64,000 nucleotides of DNA. It comes from CBDFGE01 sp965247055 (GTDB lineage: Bacteria; Chloroflexota; Dehalococcoidia; Lucifugimonadales; JAGWBF01). This document shows, piece by piece, positions 35,388 to 44,420 of this stretch. The DNA lies in NCBI GenBank assembly GCA_965247055.1, contig CBDFGE010000004.1:372001-436000 (forward strand), written 5' to 3'. The translations under genes were made by a program, and so were the position numbers. Under the pieces are notes generated by a model that saw only the letters and a list, made by a program, of their open reading frames with translations, was not told where the DNA came from and searched no databases. Each line of letters starts with the position of its first letter. Position 1 is the stretch's first letter.

Positions 35388-36757
35388 GGCCGGAGGACTC
35401 CCTGCTCCAGCTGGGCGGGCTCGAACCGCACCAGCTTGTCCCTGAAGAGGAGCTTGAGGCTACCCACGGGGCCGTGGCGGTGCTTGGCCACGATGATCTC
35501 GGCGATGTTTCTGGGGTAGGGCCGGTCGGGGAACCGGTTCGCCCAGTCGTCCTCGGTGAAGTGGACGTCATCCCGATAGATGAACATGACCACGTCGGCG
35601 TCCTGCTCTATGCTGCCGCTCTCCCGCAGGTCGGAAAGCTGGGGCCGGTGGGAAGTCCTCATCTCCACGGCCCTGCTTAGCTGGGAGACGGCCAGGACGG
35701 CCACGTTGAGATCCCTGGCCATGCCCTTTATGGAGCGGGTGATCTCGCTGAGCTCCTGCACCCGGTTATCGCCTCGTGCGTTTCCTCCCTGGATGAGCTG
35801 CATGTAGTCCACGGCGAGAAGGTCCAGTCCAGCCTCCATGTAGAGGCGCCTGGCCTTGCTGCGCATCTCCACGATGCCCTGCACCGGGGTATCGTCTATA
35901 TAGATACGGAGCTCCGAGAGGGACCCGATGGTATCGATGATCCGCCGCTCCTCCGCCTCGGTAATCAGACCGAGGCGGAGCCTCTGGGCGTCTACCTCAG
36001 CCTCGGCGGCCAGCATCCGAAGGGCGATCTGCTCCCGGCTCATCTCCAGGCTGAATATACCGACCAGATCTCCTATCTTGGCCGCGTTCACGCATAGGTT
36101 TATGGCCAGGGCGCTCTTGCCAAGGCTGGGCCTGGCCGCCAGGACTACCATGTCCGACCGGTGAAGCCCTCCCAGCAGATCGTCCAGAGCGTCGAAGCCT
36201 GTCATGATGGGAGCGCCCGTGCGGCCCAGGGGCTCGGAGATGGCCGCCCGCTCTTCCATGTACTGGTCCAGTATCTCCCGGATGGGGACAAAATCCCGGG
36301 TCGGCCGCCTGGCCCGTACCCTGAAAAGGACGTCTTCCGCCCGGCTTAACGAGGCTTCCACATCGTCGCTGCCGTCGTAGCCTATAGCGGATATCTGGGC
36401 CGAAGCGTCTATGAGGTTTCGCATCGCGGCAGTGCGGCTTACGATGCGTCCGTAGTGCTCTATGTGGACTGGAGTGGGCACGGTGCCCACCAGGTGGCTC
36501 AGGTAGGCGGTACCCCCCACCTGGTCTGCCCGCTCGCGCAGGGCCAACTGATGGGCCACGGTTACCTGGTTTATCGCGTCGCTCCGCCGGAACAGCTCGA
36601 GACACGCCTCGTAACAGAAGCGGTTCTTCTCCCGGTAGAAGTCGTCGGCCTTGAGGAACTGGGCCACCTTGGTGATGGAATCGCCGTCTATGAGCAGGGA
36701 GCCGACGACCGCTTCCTCCGCCTCGATGTCGTGGGGCAGCAGGCTTTCGGCGTACAC
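35384..36757 (-). CDS. dnaB: Replicative DNA helicase DnaB
   Basis: Hexameric helicase that unwinds at the fork. The N-terminal domain starts LPHDIEAEEAVVGSLLIDGD; the RecA-like C-terminal domain has Walker A ARPSLGKS, Walker B LLAVDYMQLI, and the later QLSRAVEMR and DLRESGSIEQDADVV blocks. At 457 residues it is of normal length with no intein. rplI lies four bases upstream. Confidence 0.97.
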   Translation of the reverse strand: MYAESLLPHDIEAEEAVVGSLLIDGDSITKVAQFLKADDFYREKNRFCYEACLELFRRSDAINQVTVAHQLALRERADQVGGTAYLSHLVGTVPTPVHIEHYGRIVSRTAAMRNLIDASAQISAIGYDGSDDVEASLSRAEDVLFRVRARRPTRDFVPIREILDQYMEERAAISEPLGRTGAPIMTGFDALDDLLGGLHRSDMVVLAARPSLGKSALAINLCVNAAKIGDLVGIFSLEMSREQIALRMLAAEAEVDAQRLRLGLITEAEERRIIDTIGSLSELRIYIDDTPVQGIVEMRSKARRLYMEAGLDLLAVDYMQLIQGGNARGDNRVQELSEITRSIKGMARDLNVAVLAVSQLSRAVEMRTSHRPQLSDLRESGSIEQDADVVMFIYRDDVHFTEDDWANRFPDRPYPRNIAEIIVAKHRHGPVGSLKLLFRDKLVRFEPAQLEQGVLRP

Positions 36758-36761
36758 GGGT

Positions 36762-37211
36762 CTACTCTTCGGCTTCGGCCGTGACGATGATGGTGGCGTG
36801 TATCCCGGGGGCGAGGTTCAGGATCACCTCGTATTCTCCGGGGTCCCGGATGGGTTCCACCGTCTCCACCAGCTTCCGGTCTATGTCCCTCTGTATCATG
36901 GAGGCCAGCTCCTGGGCTATTCGGGCGGGGGTGATGGCGCCGTAGAAGTGTCCGGCGGGGGTGGCCTTGGCCCTGACCATGACGTTGGTCCCATCCAGCT
37001 GGCCGGCCAGGACCTCCAATTTCTGGGTCTCCCTGGTCCGTCGCTGGTCGCCCGCCTTCTTGATACGCTCGACGCGCTTCATATCCTCGGTGGTGACCAC
37101 CACGGCCAGCTTCTGTGGAATCAAGTAGTTGCGCGCGTAGCCGGGGGATACGTTCTTTACGTCGCCCGCATTGGCCTGGTTTGAGACGTCCTCGAGAAAG
37201 ATCACCCTCAC
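36762..37211 (-). CDS. rplI: Ribosomal protein bL9
   Basis: Large-subunit ribosomal protein of 149 residues with the N-terminal module MRVIFLEDVSNQANAGDVKNVSPGYARNYLIP, the long connecting helix, and the C-terminal RNA-binding domain. It is followed closely by dnaB, a linkage found in many bacteria. The start here reads GTG; AAGGAGG precedes it. Confidence 0.95.
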   Translation of the reverse strand: MRVIFLEDVSNQANAGDVKNVSPGYARNYLIPQKLAVVVTTEDMKRVERIKKAGDQRRTRETQKLEVLAGQLDGTNVMVRAKATPAGHFYGAITPARIAQELASMIQRDIDRKLVETVEPIRDPGEYEVILNLAPGIHATIIVTAEAEE

Positions 37212-37279
37212 CTTCGGGCCTCCTTATTGGAACTGAGAGTCACTTTGAGCTAAATGGGATATATGGGATATGGGGAGAA

Positions 37280-39541
37280 TTATAACTGATTTGCCAAGGC
37301 CGAGGAAGGTGCTGGAGTCCCTCCAAAGCTACTCTTCCAGGCGTCTTCCATCTCCGCCAGGGACAGGTCCACGAGGCCATCTATCTTGAAGTGAGGCTCG
37401 GGGATCGTCTGCCCCAGCACGGTAAAGGGCACACTGTTCTCATTACCCCCACCGGTCACATAGCTGAGGTATTCGGGCTTGAGGGAAAGGATGATCCTGG
37501 ACTGAGCCTCCCCGAACAGCGCCGCATCCCACCTGCCTTCGACCTGGAAATTGCCGTGGAAGCCCACGCCGCCGGAGATGCAGCTCTCGGTCAAGGCGAC
37601 GGCCAGCCCTCCGTCGGAGCAGTCGTGAGCCGAGGTGACGACACCCTGGCGGACCATCCTCCCGCATTGCTCTTGGACCAGTCTCTCCAGGTTCAGGTCT
37701 ATCCGGGGCTTCCCGGCCACGATACCGTGAACGATGGAGAGGTACTCGCTGCCCGCCAGGTCCTGCGGCCTCCCCCGGACGTTCCCGGTGCCCAGGAGGA
37801 CCACCAGCTCCCCCGGTGCCTTGAAGGGAGCGGTGCAGTGCATCTCTTGATCCCCGCGGATCAGCCCCAGGGCTCCCACCACTGGAGTGGGGTAGATGGC
37901 CCGCCCAAGGGTCTCGTTGTACAGGCTCACGTTGCCACTGACCACGGGAATCGTCTCGGACATCTTCAGCATCCGGCAGGCATTGGCCATGCCACGGACG
38001 CACCACTTTAGCTGATAGTATGTCTCGGGGTTTTCCGGGCTGCCGAAGTTGAGGCAATCGGTGAGTGCAAGGGGGACCGCCCCGACGCAGGCGAGGTTTC
38101 GGCATGCCTCCGCGACCGCTATCGCTCCCCCAATGTAGGGGTCCAGGTAGCAGTAGCGGCCGTTGCCGTCGGTACACAGGGCGATGCGTGCGGAGGTGCC
38201 TTTGATCCGCAGCACTGCCGCATCGGACCCGGGGGCTACTACCGTATTGGTCTGGACGTGATGATCGTACTGACGGAACACGCGCTCTTTGCAGGCGATA
38301 TTCGGCGACCGGAGTAGTTGGAGGAGCACCTCTCCAGGCTTTGTCTCCGGCAGGCGCAGCCGGTGCAGCGGGTAGCGCTGCAGCTCTTCCTGATGCTTGG
38401 GCCGGGCGCCTTTCTGTTTGTAGGTAGGCGTGTCGGTAAGCGCCTTTATCGGCAGGTGGGCCACCGGCTTGTTCCCGTCCCTCACGCTCACATGCCGGCT
38501 GCTGGTGACCCTGCCCACCTCCACACACGCCACTTCCCATTTCTGGAATATAGCCCTCACCCGCTCCACGTTGACGGGCCTCACGGCCAGCAGCATACGT
38601 TCCTGGGACTCTGAGAGCATGACCTCGTAGGGGTCCATACCCGCGTCTCGGCGGTGGACCTTTGATATGTCCAGGGTAATACCGGCGCGCCTACCGGCCC
38701 TGGCGGCTGCCTCGACGGCGGCTGTGGTAAGGCCGGCGGCCCCGAGGTCCTGTATCCCCTCCACCCAGCCGGTGGCGGCCGCCTCCAGACACGACTCGAT
38801 CAGGAGCTTTTCCAGGAAGGGGTTTCCCACCTGGACCGTGGGCCTCATCTCTCGGTCATCCTCGAAGGTGCGGGAGGCGAGGCCCGAGGCCCCGTGGATG
38901 CCGTCTTTGCCCGTCTCCGCTCCTACGAGGAGCAGTACGTTGCCCGTGGCCCCAACGCTGGAGCGCATCAGCCTGTCTTTCGGCACCAGGCCGACGCACA
39001 TGGCGTTGACCAGGGGGTTTTGAGAGTAGGCGGGGGAAAAGGAGACCTCGCCGCCCACGTTGGGGACACCGATGCAGTTCCCGTACCAGGAGATGCCGCT
39101 CACGACCCCATCGAAAAGGTACCGGTTGTGAGGGTCGTCCAGCGGCCCGAATCGGAGGGAGTTGAGCAGGGCGATGGGCCGGGCGCCCATGGCGAGGATG
39201 TCCCGGACTATGCCTCCCACGCCGGTGGCCGCGCCCTGAAAGGGCTCCACCGCCGTGGGGTGGTTGTGGGACTCTATCTTGAACACCACTGCGTGGCTGC
39301 CATCCATGAGGTCGACGACGCCGGCGTTTTCCTCGCCCGGTGGCAGCAGGACTACGGGACTTTCTGAGGGGAACGTCTTCAGCAGGGGCCTGGAGTGCTT
39401 GTAAGCGCAGTGCTCGCTCCACAGCGCGCCGAACATGCCCAACTCCACCCGGTTGGGCTCCCGGCCCAATGCCTCCACTATGAGGTCATATTCCGCTTCG
39501 CTGAGGGCTATCCCATCCAGGACTTCTTTGGCTACGGGCAT
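37280..39541 (-). CDS. purL: Phosphoribosylformylglycinamidine synthase subunit PurL (small type)
   Basis: ATP-dependent enzyme of purine synthesis making FGAM from FGAR; ammonia comes from PurQ. At 753 residues it is the small PurL form that works with separate PurQ and PurS. Landmarks are LGREPNRVELGMFGALWSEHC, IESHNHPTAVEPFQGAATGVGG, FDGV..GISWYGNC and CSDGGLAVALTESC. purQ lies 12 bases upstream. purS is not in the window. Confidence 0.97.
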   Translation of the reverse strand: MPVAKEVLDGIALSEAEYDLIVEALGREPNRVELGMFGALWSEHCAYKHSRPLLKTFPSESPVVLLPPGEENAGVVDLMDGSHAVVFKIESHNHPTAVEPFQGAATGVGGIVRDILAMGARPIALLNSLRFGPLDDPHNRYLFDGVVSGISWYGNCIGVPNVGGEVSFSPAYSQNPLVNAMCVGLVPKDRLMRSSVGATGNVLLLVGAETGKDGIHGASGLASRTFEDDREMRPTVQVGNPFLEKLLIESCLEAAATGWVEGIQDLGAAGLTTAAVEAAARAGRRAGITLDISKVHRRDAGMDPYEVMLSESQERMLLAVRPVNVERVRAIFQKWEVACVEVGRVTSSRHVSVRDGNKPVAHLPIKALTDTPTYKQKGARPKHQEELQRYPLHRLRLPETKPGEVLLQLLRSPNIACKERVFRQYDHHVQTNTVVAPGSDAAVLRIKGTSARIALCTDGNGRYCYLDPYIGGAIAVAEACRNLACVGAVPLALTDCLNFGSPENPETYYQLKWCVRGMANACRMLKMSETIPVVSGNVSLYNETLGRAIYPTPVVGALGLIRGDQEMHCTAPFKAPGELVVLLGTGNVRGRPQDLAGSEYLSIVHGIVAGKPRIDLNLERLVQEQCGRMVRQGVVTSAHDCSDGGLAVALTESCISGGVGFHGNFQVEGRWDAALFGEAQSRIILSLKPEYLSYVTGGGNENSVPFTVLGQTIPEPHFKIDGLVDLSLAEMEDAWKSSFGGTPAPSSALANQL

Positions 39542-39553
39542 CTTCAGGCGTCC

Positions 39554-40255
39554 CTACCTGCCCACCGCGCCTTGGATGATGGACTCGAATATAAGCCGCC
39601 CGTCTGTCCCGCCCATGATCTCCTCGCAGCACCGCTCGGGGTGGGGCATCATCCCCAGCACGTTTCCCCTTCGGTTGACTATACCGGCGACGTTGTTGGC
39701 GGAGCCGTTGGGGTTCGCGTCCGCGGCCGGGTCCCCCCCGGCTGTGGAGTAACGGAATACTACCTGTCCCCGGTTCTCCAACTCTTGGAGGGTGGCTGTG
39801 TCGGCGAAGTAGTTGCCCTCCCCGTGCGAGATGGGTATGTGTAGCACCTGTCCCGGTGAACACATAGTGGTAAAGGGAGTCCCCGCGCGTTCAACTCGGA
39901 GGTGGGTCCACTGGCAGCGATATTGAAGGTGGCTGTTCTGCATTAGGGTCCCCGGGAGGAGTCCCGCCTCGCAGAGGACCTGAAAGCCGTTGCAGATGCC
40001 CACGACCAGACCGCCTCCGGCGGCGAAGTCGGCGATGGCAGACATGATGGGGGAGAAGCGTGCAATGGCCCCTGGCCTGAGATAGTCACCGTAGGAGAAT
40101 CCGCCGGGGAGTAGGACGCAGTCGAATTGCCGCGACAGGTCCGGGTGGTCCTTGTGCCAGAGGAAGCCTACATCCTGGCCCAACAGGTCCTTTAGGACGC
40201 CGTAGCAGTCACCATCACTCCACGTGCCGGGGAAGACTACTACGCCAAAGCGCAT
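39554..40255 (-). CDS. purQ: Phosphoribosylformylglycinamidine synthase subunit PurQ
   Basis: Class I glutamine amidotransferase that supplies ammonia to PurL. The nucleophile Cys is in GICNGFQVLCEAG; the His and Glu of the triad are in MMPHPER near the C-terminus. I start at ATG 40255 (MRFGVVVFPGTWSD), which gives about 233 residues; the frame is open to 40321 but without family similarity. Confidence 0.95.
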   Translation of the reverse strand: MRFGVVVFPGTWSDGDCYGVLKDLLGQDVGFLWHKDHPDLSRQFDCVLLPGGFSYGDYLRPGAIARFSPIMSAIADFAAGGGLVVGICNGFQVLCEAGLLPGTLMQNSHLQYRCQWTHLRVERAGTPFTTMCSPGQVLHIPISHGEGNYFADTATLQELENRGQVVFRYSTAGGDPAADANPNGSANNVAGIVNRRGNVLGMMPHPERCCEEIMGGTDGRLIFESIIQGAVGR

Positions 40256-40333
40256 CACGCCGCCTGGGAGGCTGCCCCCTCGAAGAGTGCCCGCTCCGCC
40301 CGAACCCGGGACGCCACCCACGGGCGCCGCAGC

Positions 40334-40516
40334 CTAGCTGTTGCGCCTGCTCTTGCGGCGCTTGGCGGCCGCTTTCTTCTTGCGCCTTACGGTGGGAGAC
40401 TCGAAGTGTTGTCTGCGTCTGATCTCCGACAGGATACCGTCCTGCTGGACCCGCTTGTTGAACCTTCTGAGAAGACTATCGAAGGTCTCACCTTCGGCAA
40501 GCCTGACGTCAGCCAA
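40334..40516 (-). CDS. rpsU: Ribosomal protein bS21
   Basis: Small basic ribosomal protein of 60 residues (ADVRLAEGETFDSLLRRFNKRV..., then a Lys/Arg-rich tail RRKKKAAAKRRKSRR). Needed for initiation on the 30S subunit. Its GC-rich neighbour gene on the same strand (a winged-helix regulator) ends 21 bases upstream. Confidence 0.94.
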   Translation of the reverse strand: MADVRLAEGETFDSLLRRFNKRVQQDGILSEIRRRQHFESPTVRRKKKAAAKRRKSRRNS

Positions 40517-40537
40517 CCCAGAGTCCCTCCCTTCCTG

Positions 40538-40945
40538 CTAGGCAAGTCCGAGGGTATTATACGGGCCCCGGTCCGGGGTGTCAACGGCGCCGCTCCTGGA
40601 CCGCCCGGCCCTGAACCGGTATCCCACGGTCCATATGGTCTCGATGAAGGCGTGGCCGGCGTCCTCAATCTTGGAGCGCAAGCGGCGGATATGCACGTCC
40701 ACCGTCCTGGTGCCCCCAAAGTAGTCGTATCCCCATACCTGGCTGAGGAGGCTGTCCCTCGTATACGCCTTGCCGGGGTTGGATGCCAGGAGGACCCGCA
40801 GTTTGTACTCTTTGTAGGTGAGGGCCACCCGTCTGCCGGCTACCCTCACTTCGTACCGTTCGGTGTCCACCACGAGGTCTCCCACCTTTACGGTGTGCTG
40901 GCTCTGAGGACCCCACGCCCTGGTGACGGCCTGGCCGAGCCGCAT
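40538..40945 (-). CDS. OmpR-type winged-helix regulator without receiver domain
   Basis: DNA-binding domain of the OmpR/PhoB class: VKVGDLVVDTERYEVRVAGRRVALTYKEYKLRVLLASNPGKAYTR, then the recognition helix GGTRTVDVHIRRLRSKIED and the C-terminal hairpin GYRF. There is no phospho-acceptor domain. An extended -10 promoter lies at 40979-40987, so the missing receiver is not a sequence cut. I start at ATG 40945, with GGAG six bases upstream; a GTG at 40969 would leave only a couple of leader bases. Probably a regulator that is not controlled by phosphorylation. Confidence 0.82.
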   Translation of the reverse strand: MRLGQAVTRAWGPQSQHTVKVGDLVVDTERYEVRVAGRRVALTYKEYKLRVLLASNPGKAYTRDSLLSQVWGYDYFGGTRTVDVHIRRLRSKIEDAGHAFIETIWTVGYRFRAGRSRSGAVDTPDRGPYNTLGLA

Positions 40946-40978
40946 GGTCAGCTCCGCCCTGTGGGGCACCTTTTAAGT

Positions 40979-40987
40979 AGTATAGCA
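40979..40987 (-). promoter_or_regulatory. Extended -10 promoter of the winged-helix gene
   Basis: The minus strand reads TGCTATACT (TG plus TATACT at 40979-40984), with no convincing -35. Transcription would start near 40972, 27 bases before the chosen ATG. Confidence 0.5.
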
Positions 40988-41043
40988 GAGGGATGTGGGA
41001 AATTCGCTATCGTCGCGGTCCTTCAGGGAGGCCACACATGGGG

Positions 41044-41072
41044 TTGACGGTCCCTACCGCGAGAGATATGAT
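41044..41072 (+). promoter_or_regulatory. Promoter of the D-glutamate cyclase-like pair
   Basis: TTGACG (41044-41049) and TATGAT (41067-41072) are spaced by 17 bases on the plus strand. A long leader of about 80 bases would follow before the ATG at 41160. A second TTGACC further down (about 41110) lacks a good -10. Confidence 0.55.
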
Positions 41073-41159
41073 GGCTTCAACGTGGCCCATACCGTTGTGT
41101 CGAGGCGCGTTGACCGATAGCGGCACGCTCTATAGGCCACCCGATCAGGGGGTACCCCG

Positions 41160-41954
41160 ATGAGCATCGTGACCCTGCCCCACACCCCCGGAGAGATACG
41201 GGCCCTCATTCGTTCGGGTGAGTGGCGGGGGGTGACCGCGGGGTTTGCGCCGGGGCGCGTGCAGGCCAACCTGGTCATCCTACCCCGGGACCTGGCCTTC
41301 GACTTCCTCCTTTTCTGCCAGCGCAACCCTAAGCCCTGCCCGGTTCTGGAGGTGCTGGAGCCGGGACAGGCCGAGCCGAGGCTCTCGGCCCCCGGCGCGG
41401 ACCTGCGCACCGACCTTCCCAGGTATCGGGTCTTCAGGGAGGGGGAGATGGCCGGTGAGGAGGAGGATGTCCGTGGCCTCTGGAGGGACGATCTGGTCTC
41501 TTTCCTGCTGGGGTGCAGTTTCTCCTTCGAGGCGGCCCTCATGAATGCCGGCATACCCCTTCGACATGTCGAGCAGGGCAAGAACGTCTCCATGTACGTC
41601 ACCAGCGTCGCCACAGCCCCCGCAGGCATCTTTTCCGGCCCGATGGTGGTGAGCATGCGCCCTATCCGGCAAAGCCAGGTGGTACGCGCCGTCCAGGTGA
41701 CGTCTCGCTTCCCTTCAGTCCACGGGGCGCCGGTCCACATCGGTGACCCTTCGGCCATCGGTATCCGGGACATTGCCCGGCCGGACTACGGAGACCCCAC
41801 CGAGATCAGGGAGGGAGAGGTGCCCGTGTTCTGGGCCTGCGGAGTTACGCCCCAGGCGGTCGCCCTGCAGTCCAAGCCCCGCTTCATGATTACCCACTCT
41901 CCGGGGCACATGTTCATCACCGACTGGCGGGACGAAGACCTGGCGGTACTGTAA
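41160..41954 (+). CDS. D-glutamate cyclase-like protein (DUF1445/YcsI family)
   Basis: A 264-residue member of the DUF1445 (YcsI) family, annotated as putative hydro-lyase. Landmarks are EIRALIRSGEWRGVTAGFAPG, VQANLVILPRDLAFDFLLFCQRNP and the C-terminal VFWACGVTPQAVAL...ITHSPGHMFITDW. In the mammalian mitochondrial D-glutamate cyclase (DGLUCY) a domain of this type is combined with the domain encoded by the next gene. Reaction inferred: D-glutamate to 5-oxo-D-proline. Confidence 0.85.
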   Translation: MSIVTLPHTPGEIRALIRSGEWRGVTAGFAPGRVQANLVILPRDLAFDFLLFCQRNPKPCPVLEVLEPGQAEPRLSAPGADLRTDLPRYRVFREGEMAGEEEDVRGLWRDDLVSFLLGCSFSFEAALMNAGIPLRHVEQGKNVSMYVTSVATAPAGIFSGPMVVSMRPIRQSQVVRAVQVTSRFPSVHGAPVHIGDPSAIGIRDIARPDYGDPTEIREGEVPVFWACGVTPQAVALQSKPRFMITHSPGHMFITDWRDEDLAVL

Positions 41955-41980
41955 CTGTCCACACCCGGTGGAACGGAACC

Positions 41981-42838
41981 ATGCGCAGCATCGAAGACAT
42001 CATTCTCGGCAATGACCTTCGGGGAGTTGGCGGCTTGCGCCCCTACCTTGCCACCGATTTCTGTGAAGAGGCCGCCCGGTTCGTCCTGTCCCACTCCGGC
42101 ACCACGCTGATTGCCACCGGTTTCTACATCTCCATGGCCGGAGCGCCGGAAACAGACGGCCCCCCCGGAGCCCTGGCCCTGGGGCGGGCGCTGGAGCAGC
42201 TGGACAGGCACGTCGTCTACGTAACCGACCGGTACACCGTCCCCCTGCTCGTGCCCTTCGCGGCTCCCAACACCGAGGTGGTGGACTTTCCCATCGTCGA
42301 CGACGCCTCCAGCAGCCGGTTCGCGGCGGAGCTGCTGGCCAGGCTGGAGCCCAGTCTGCTGATCTCCATCGAGCGGTGCGGACTCACCAGGGACGGCACA
42401 TACCTGAACATGCGAGGGGTAGATATCTCCGCCCAGACGGCGCGGGTTGACCAGATGTTTCTGGGCCATCCCCATACGGTGGGCATCGGCGACGGAGGCA
42501 ACGAGATCGGGATGGGGAAGCTGGCCCAGTACATCCCCGAGGTAGCGACCCTTCCATCCAATCCCGCGGTTACAGCCACCGAACACCTGATCATCTCATC
42601 CACCTCCAATTGGGGAGGCTACGGGCTTGTGGCCGCAATTTCCCGGTTGATAGGACGCGACCTCCTGCCGAGTCCGGAGGAGGAAGCCTCCCTTATCCGC
42701 AACATGGTGGACCTGGGGGCGGTGGACGGGGTGATTGGGGCGAGCCAGTACACCGTCGATGCTATGAGCGTGGAGGCGCACGGTGAGGCCCTCTGCCGGT
42801 TGCACGAGCTGTTAGCGGAGGAGGGCATCGGTGCCTGA
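41981..42838 (+). CDS. D-glutamate cyclase C-terminal-like protein (DUF4392)
   Basis: A 285-residue protein of the DUF4392 family. Recognisable are DLRGVGGLRPY, LIATGFYISMAGAPETDGPPGALALGRALE, SIERCGLTRDGTYLNMRGVDIS and GIGDGGNEIGMG. It starts 26 bases after the DUF1445 gene and on the same strand, which matches the two halves of the fused eukaryotic D-glutamate cyclase. Function by this relation is inference. Confidence 0.82.
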   Translation: MRSIEDIILGNDLRGVGGLRPYLATDFCEEAARFVLSHSGTTLIATGFYISMAGAPETDGPPGALALGRALEQLDRHVVYVTDRYTVPLLVPFAAPNTEVVDFPIVDDASSSRFAAELLARLEPSLLISIERCGLTRDGTYLNMRGVDISAQTARVDQMFLGHPHTVGIGDGGNEIGMGKLAQYIPEVATLPSNPAVTATEHLIISSTSNWGGYGLVAAISRLIGRDLLPSPEEEASLIRNMVDLGAVDGVIGASQYTVDAMSVEAHGEALCRLHELLAEEGIGA

Positions 42839-42956
42839 TGCGCCTCGCCAGCCGTCCGGCCGTTGCGGCTCAGGTCACGGTCTGGCTGTGGGTACCTAAC
42901 GGGAACCCACGTTCTGTGGGTGGCGTCCGGTGGTGTGGTTGATAGGGGAGGATGCG

Positions 42957-44414
42957 ATGGGTTACAGGCTGGCACCGGAAACCATTCGGTGGTCCCTCCG
43001 AAGGCCGCTGGCTTCAGCCCCCCTGGTGCCCACCACCCGCCTGGTGCTGGCCCTACTCGACCCGGACGAGCTCTCCCAACACCTCCTGGACGTCCTGAAA
43101 CGCTCTTCGCACTACAAGGACATGGCCTTGATTTTGTGCGGCCCGGAGGACGAGGCGTTCCGGGTGCGGGCGTGGTCAGGGTATGGTGGGGTGGACTTCT
43201 CACGTGTCCAGTTTGCCCGGGAAAGTCCCCTGATTCGCCACTTCGGCGCTCACCCTGTGCCTACAGAGTATGGGCAGCTGGAGAGGACTCCGTGGCTCAA
43301 AGTGCTCTCCGGAGGAGAGCGGGAGGCGCTGGCGGTGCTCGGCGACGCTCTTTTCGTCCCCCTGTCCGATGAGGGCAGTCTGGAGGCGCTGCTGGTGCTA
43401 AGGCAGGCTGGGTCTACGCTGAGGCACCGGCGGGCGGGTCCACCATCGGCTGCCGAGCGCCGGCAGGTAGCCAGGGTCATCGCGGAAGCGAGGCTGCACC
43501 AGCTCCTCAAGCTGGCGGAGGGATCTGTTTCCGCCCTGCGCAGGCCGCAGGAGATAGATCAGCCGCAGCCGTTCGAGCAGGCGGCCAGGGGGATCGCCCA
43601 CGATCTTAACAATATCCTTGCCACCATCCTGTCCCATGCTGAGTTGCTGGAGGGCGAGTTCACCGAGGTCAGGTACAAGGCGGAGGTCCAGGAAGCTCCG
43701 GGCGTCGACATGGCCCAGGTAGGCTCTGATAGGGAAAGGATCAAGCGGTACGCGGCGGTAATCAGACAGGCCGTGCGTGACGGGGCCGACTCGGTGCGCA
43801 GGATGCACGGGCTGGGCGAGGAGCTAGCGCTGCCTCAGGACACCCCGGTGGAAGTCAACGGAATCATCAGGAGCGCCCTTCACATGATCGAGCCCCGTTG
43901 GCGTCTGGGGCGTATCTCGCCCTCTTCGGCGGCTGGGGGTCGTATGGCGCGGGGGCGAGCGTCAGGGCTTGAGGTTGCCGGAGCAGGCCCGGACTGGGGA
44001 CTTGCCGGCCTATCGGTGAGCTTGGGCCCGGCGGGGTATGTCTCGGGGAACCCTGCCGAGCTGCGAAGGGTGTTGACCAATCTCATGTCTAACGCGGTGG
44101 ATGCCCTCCCCCCGTACGGCGGGCACATCGAGATAAGCAGCGGGAAAGGCGGCGGGTGGGCGTTCATAAGGGTCAGGGATAACGGTACGGGCGTGTCTCC
44201 TGAGATACTGGGGCGAATTTACGAGTTCGGATTCACCACCAAGGGTCACCGTGGCAGCGGCCTTGGGCTGAGCGTCAGCCAGGGCATCGCCGCGCGCCAC
44301 GGAGGCCGGATAGAGGTGGAGAGCGAGGAGGGTGTGGGCTCGGTCTTCAGCCTTGTTCTGCCCCTCGCGGGAGACGACAACCCCGGGGATATCCCTGGGG
44401 CCCAAGCCCATTGA
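42957..44414 (+). CDS. Sensor histidine kinase
   Basis: A kinase of about 485 residues without membrane segments. The N-terminal ~240 residues look like a GAF-type sensing domain, then the H-box GIAHDLNNILATILSHAELL, a helical linker, and the HATPase domain with NLMSNAVDALP (N-box), DNGTGVSPE (G1) and HRGSGLGLSVSQGI (G2). I start at ATG 42957 with GGGGAGG five bases upstream. No partner receiver lies next to it; the orphan winged-helix gene at 40538 has none. Confidence 0.9.
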   Translation: MGYRLAPETIRWSLRRPLASAPLVPTTRLVLALLDPDELSQHLLDVLKRSSHYKDMALILCGPEDEAFRVRAWSGYGGVDFSRVQFARESPLIRHFGAHPVPTEYGQLERTPWLKVLSGGEREALAVLGDALFVPLSDEGSLEALLVLRQAGSTLRHRRAGPPSAAERRQVARVIAEARLHQLLKLAEGSVSALRRPQEIDQPQPFEQAARGIAHDLNNILATILSHAELLEGEFTEVRYKAEVQEAPGVDMAQVGSDRERIKRYAAVIRQAVRDGADSVRRMHGLGEELALPQDTPVEVNGIIRSALHMIEPRWRLGRISPSSAAGGRMARGRASGLEVAGAGPDWGLAGLSVSLGPAGYVSGNPAELRRVLTNLMSNAVDALPPYGGHIEISSGKGGGWAFIRVRDNGTGVSPEILGRIYEFGFTTKGHRGSGLGLSVSQGIAARHGGRIEVESEEGVGSVFSLVLPLAGDDNPGDIPGAQAH

Positions 44415-44420
44415 AGGTAC

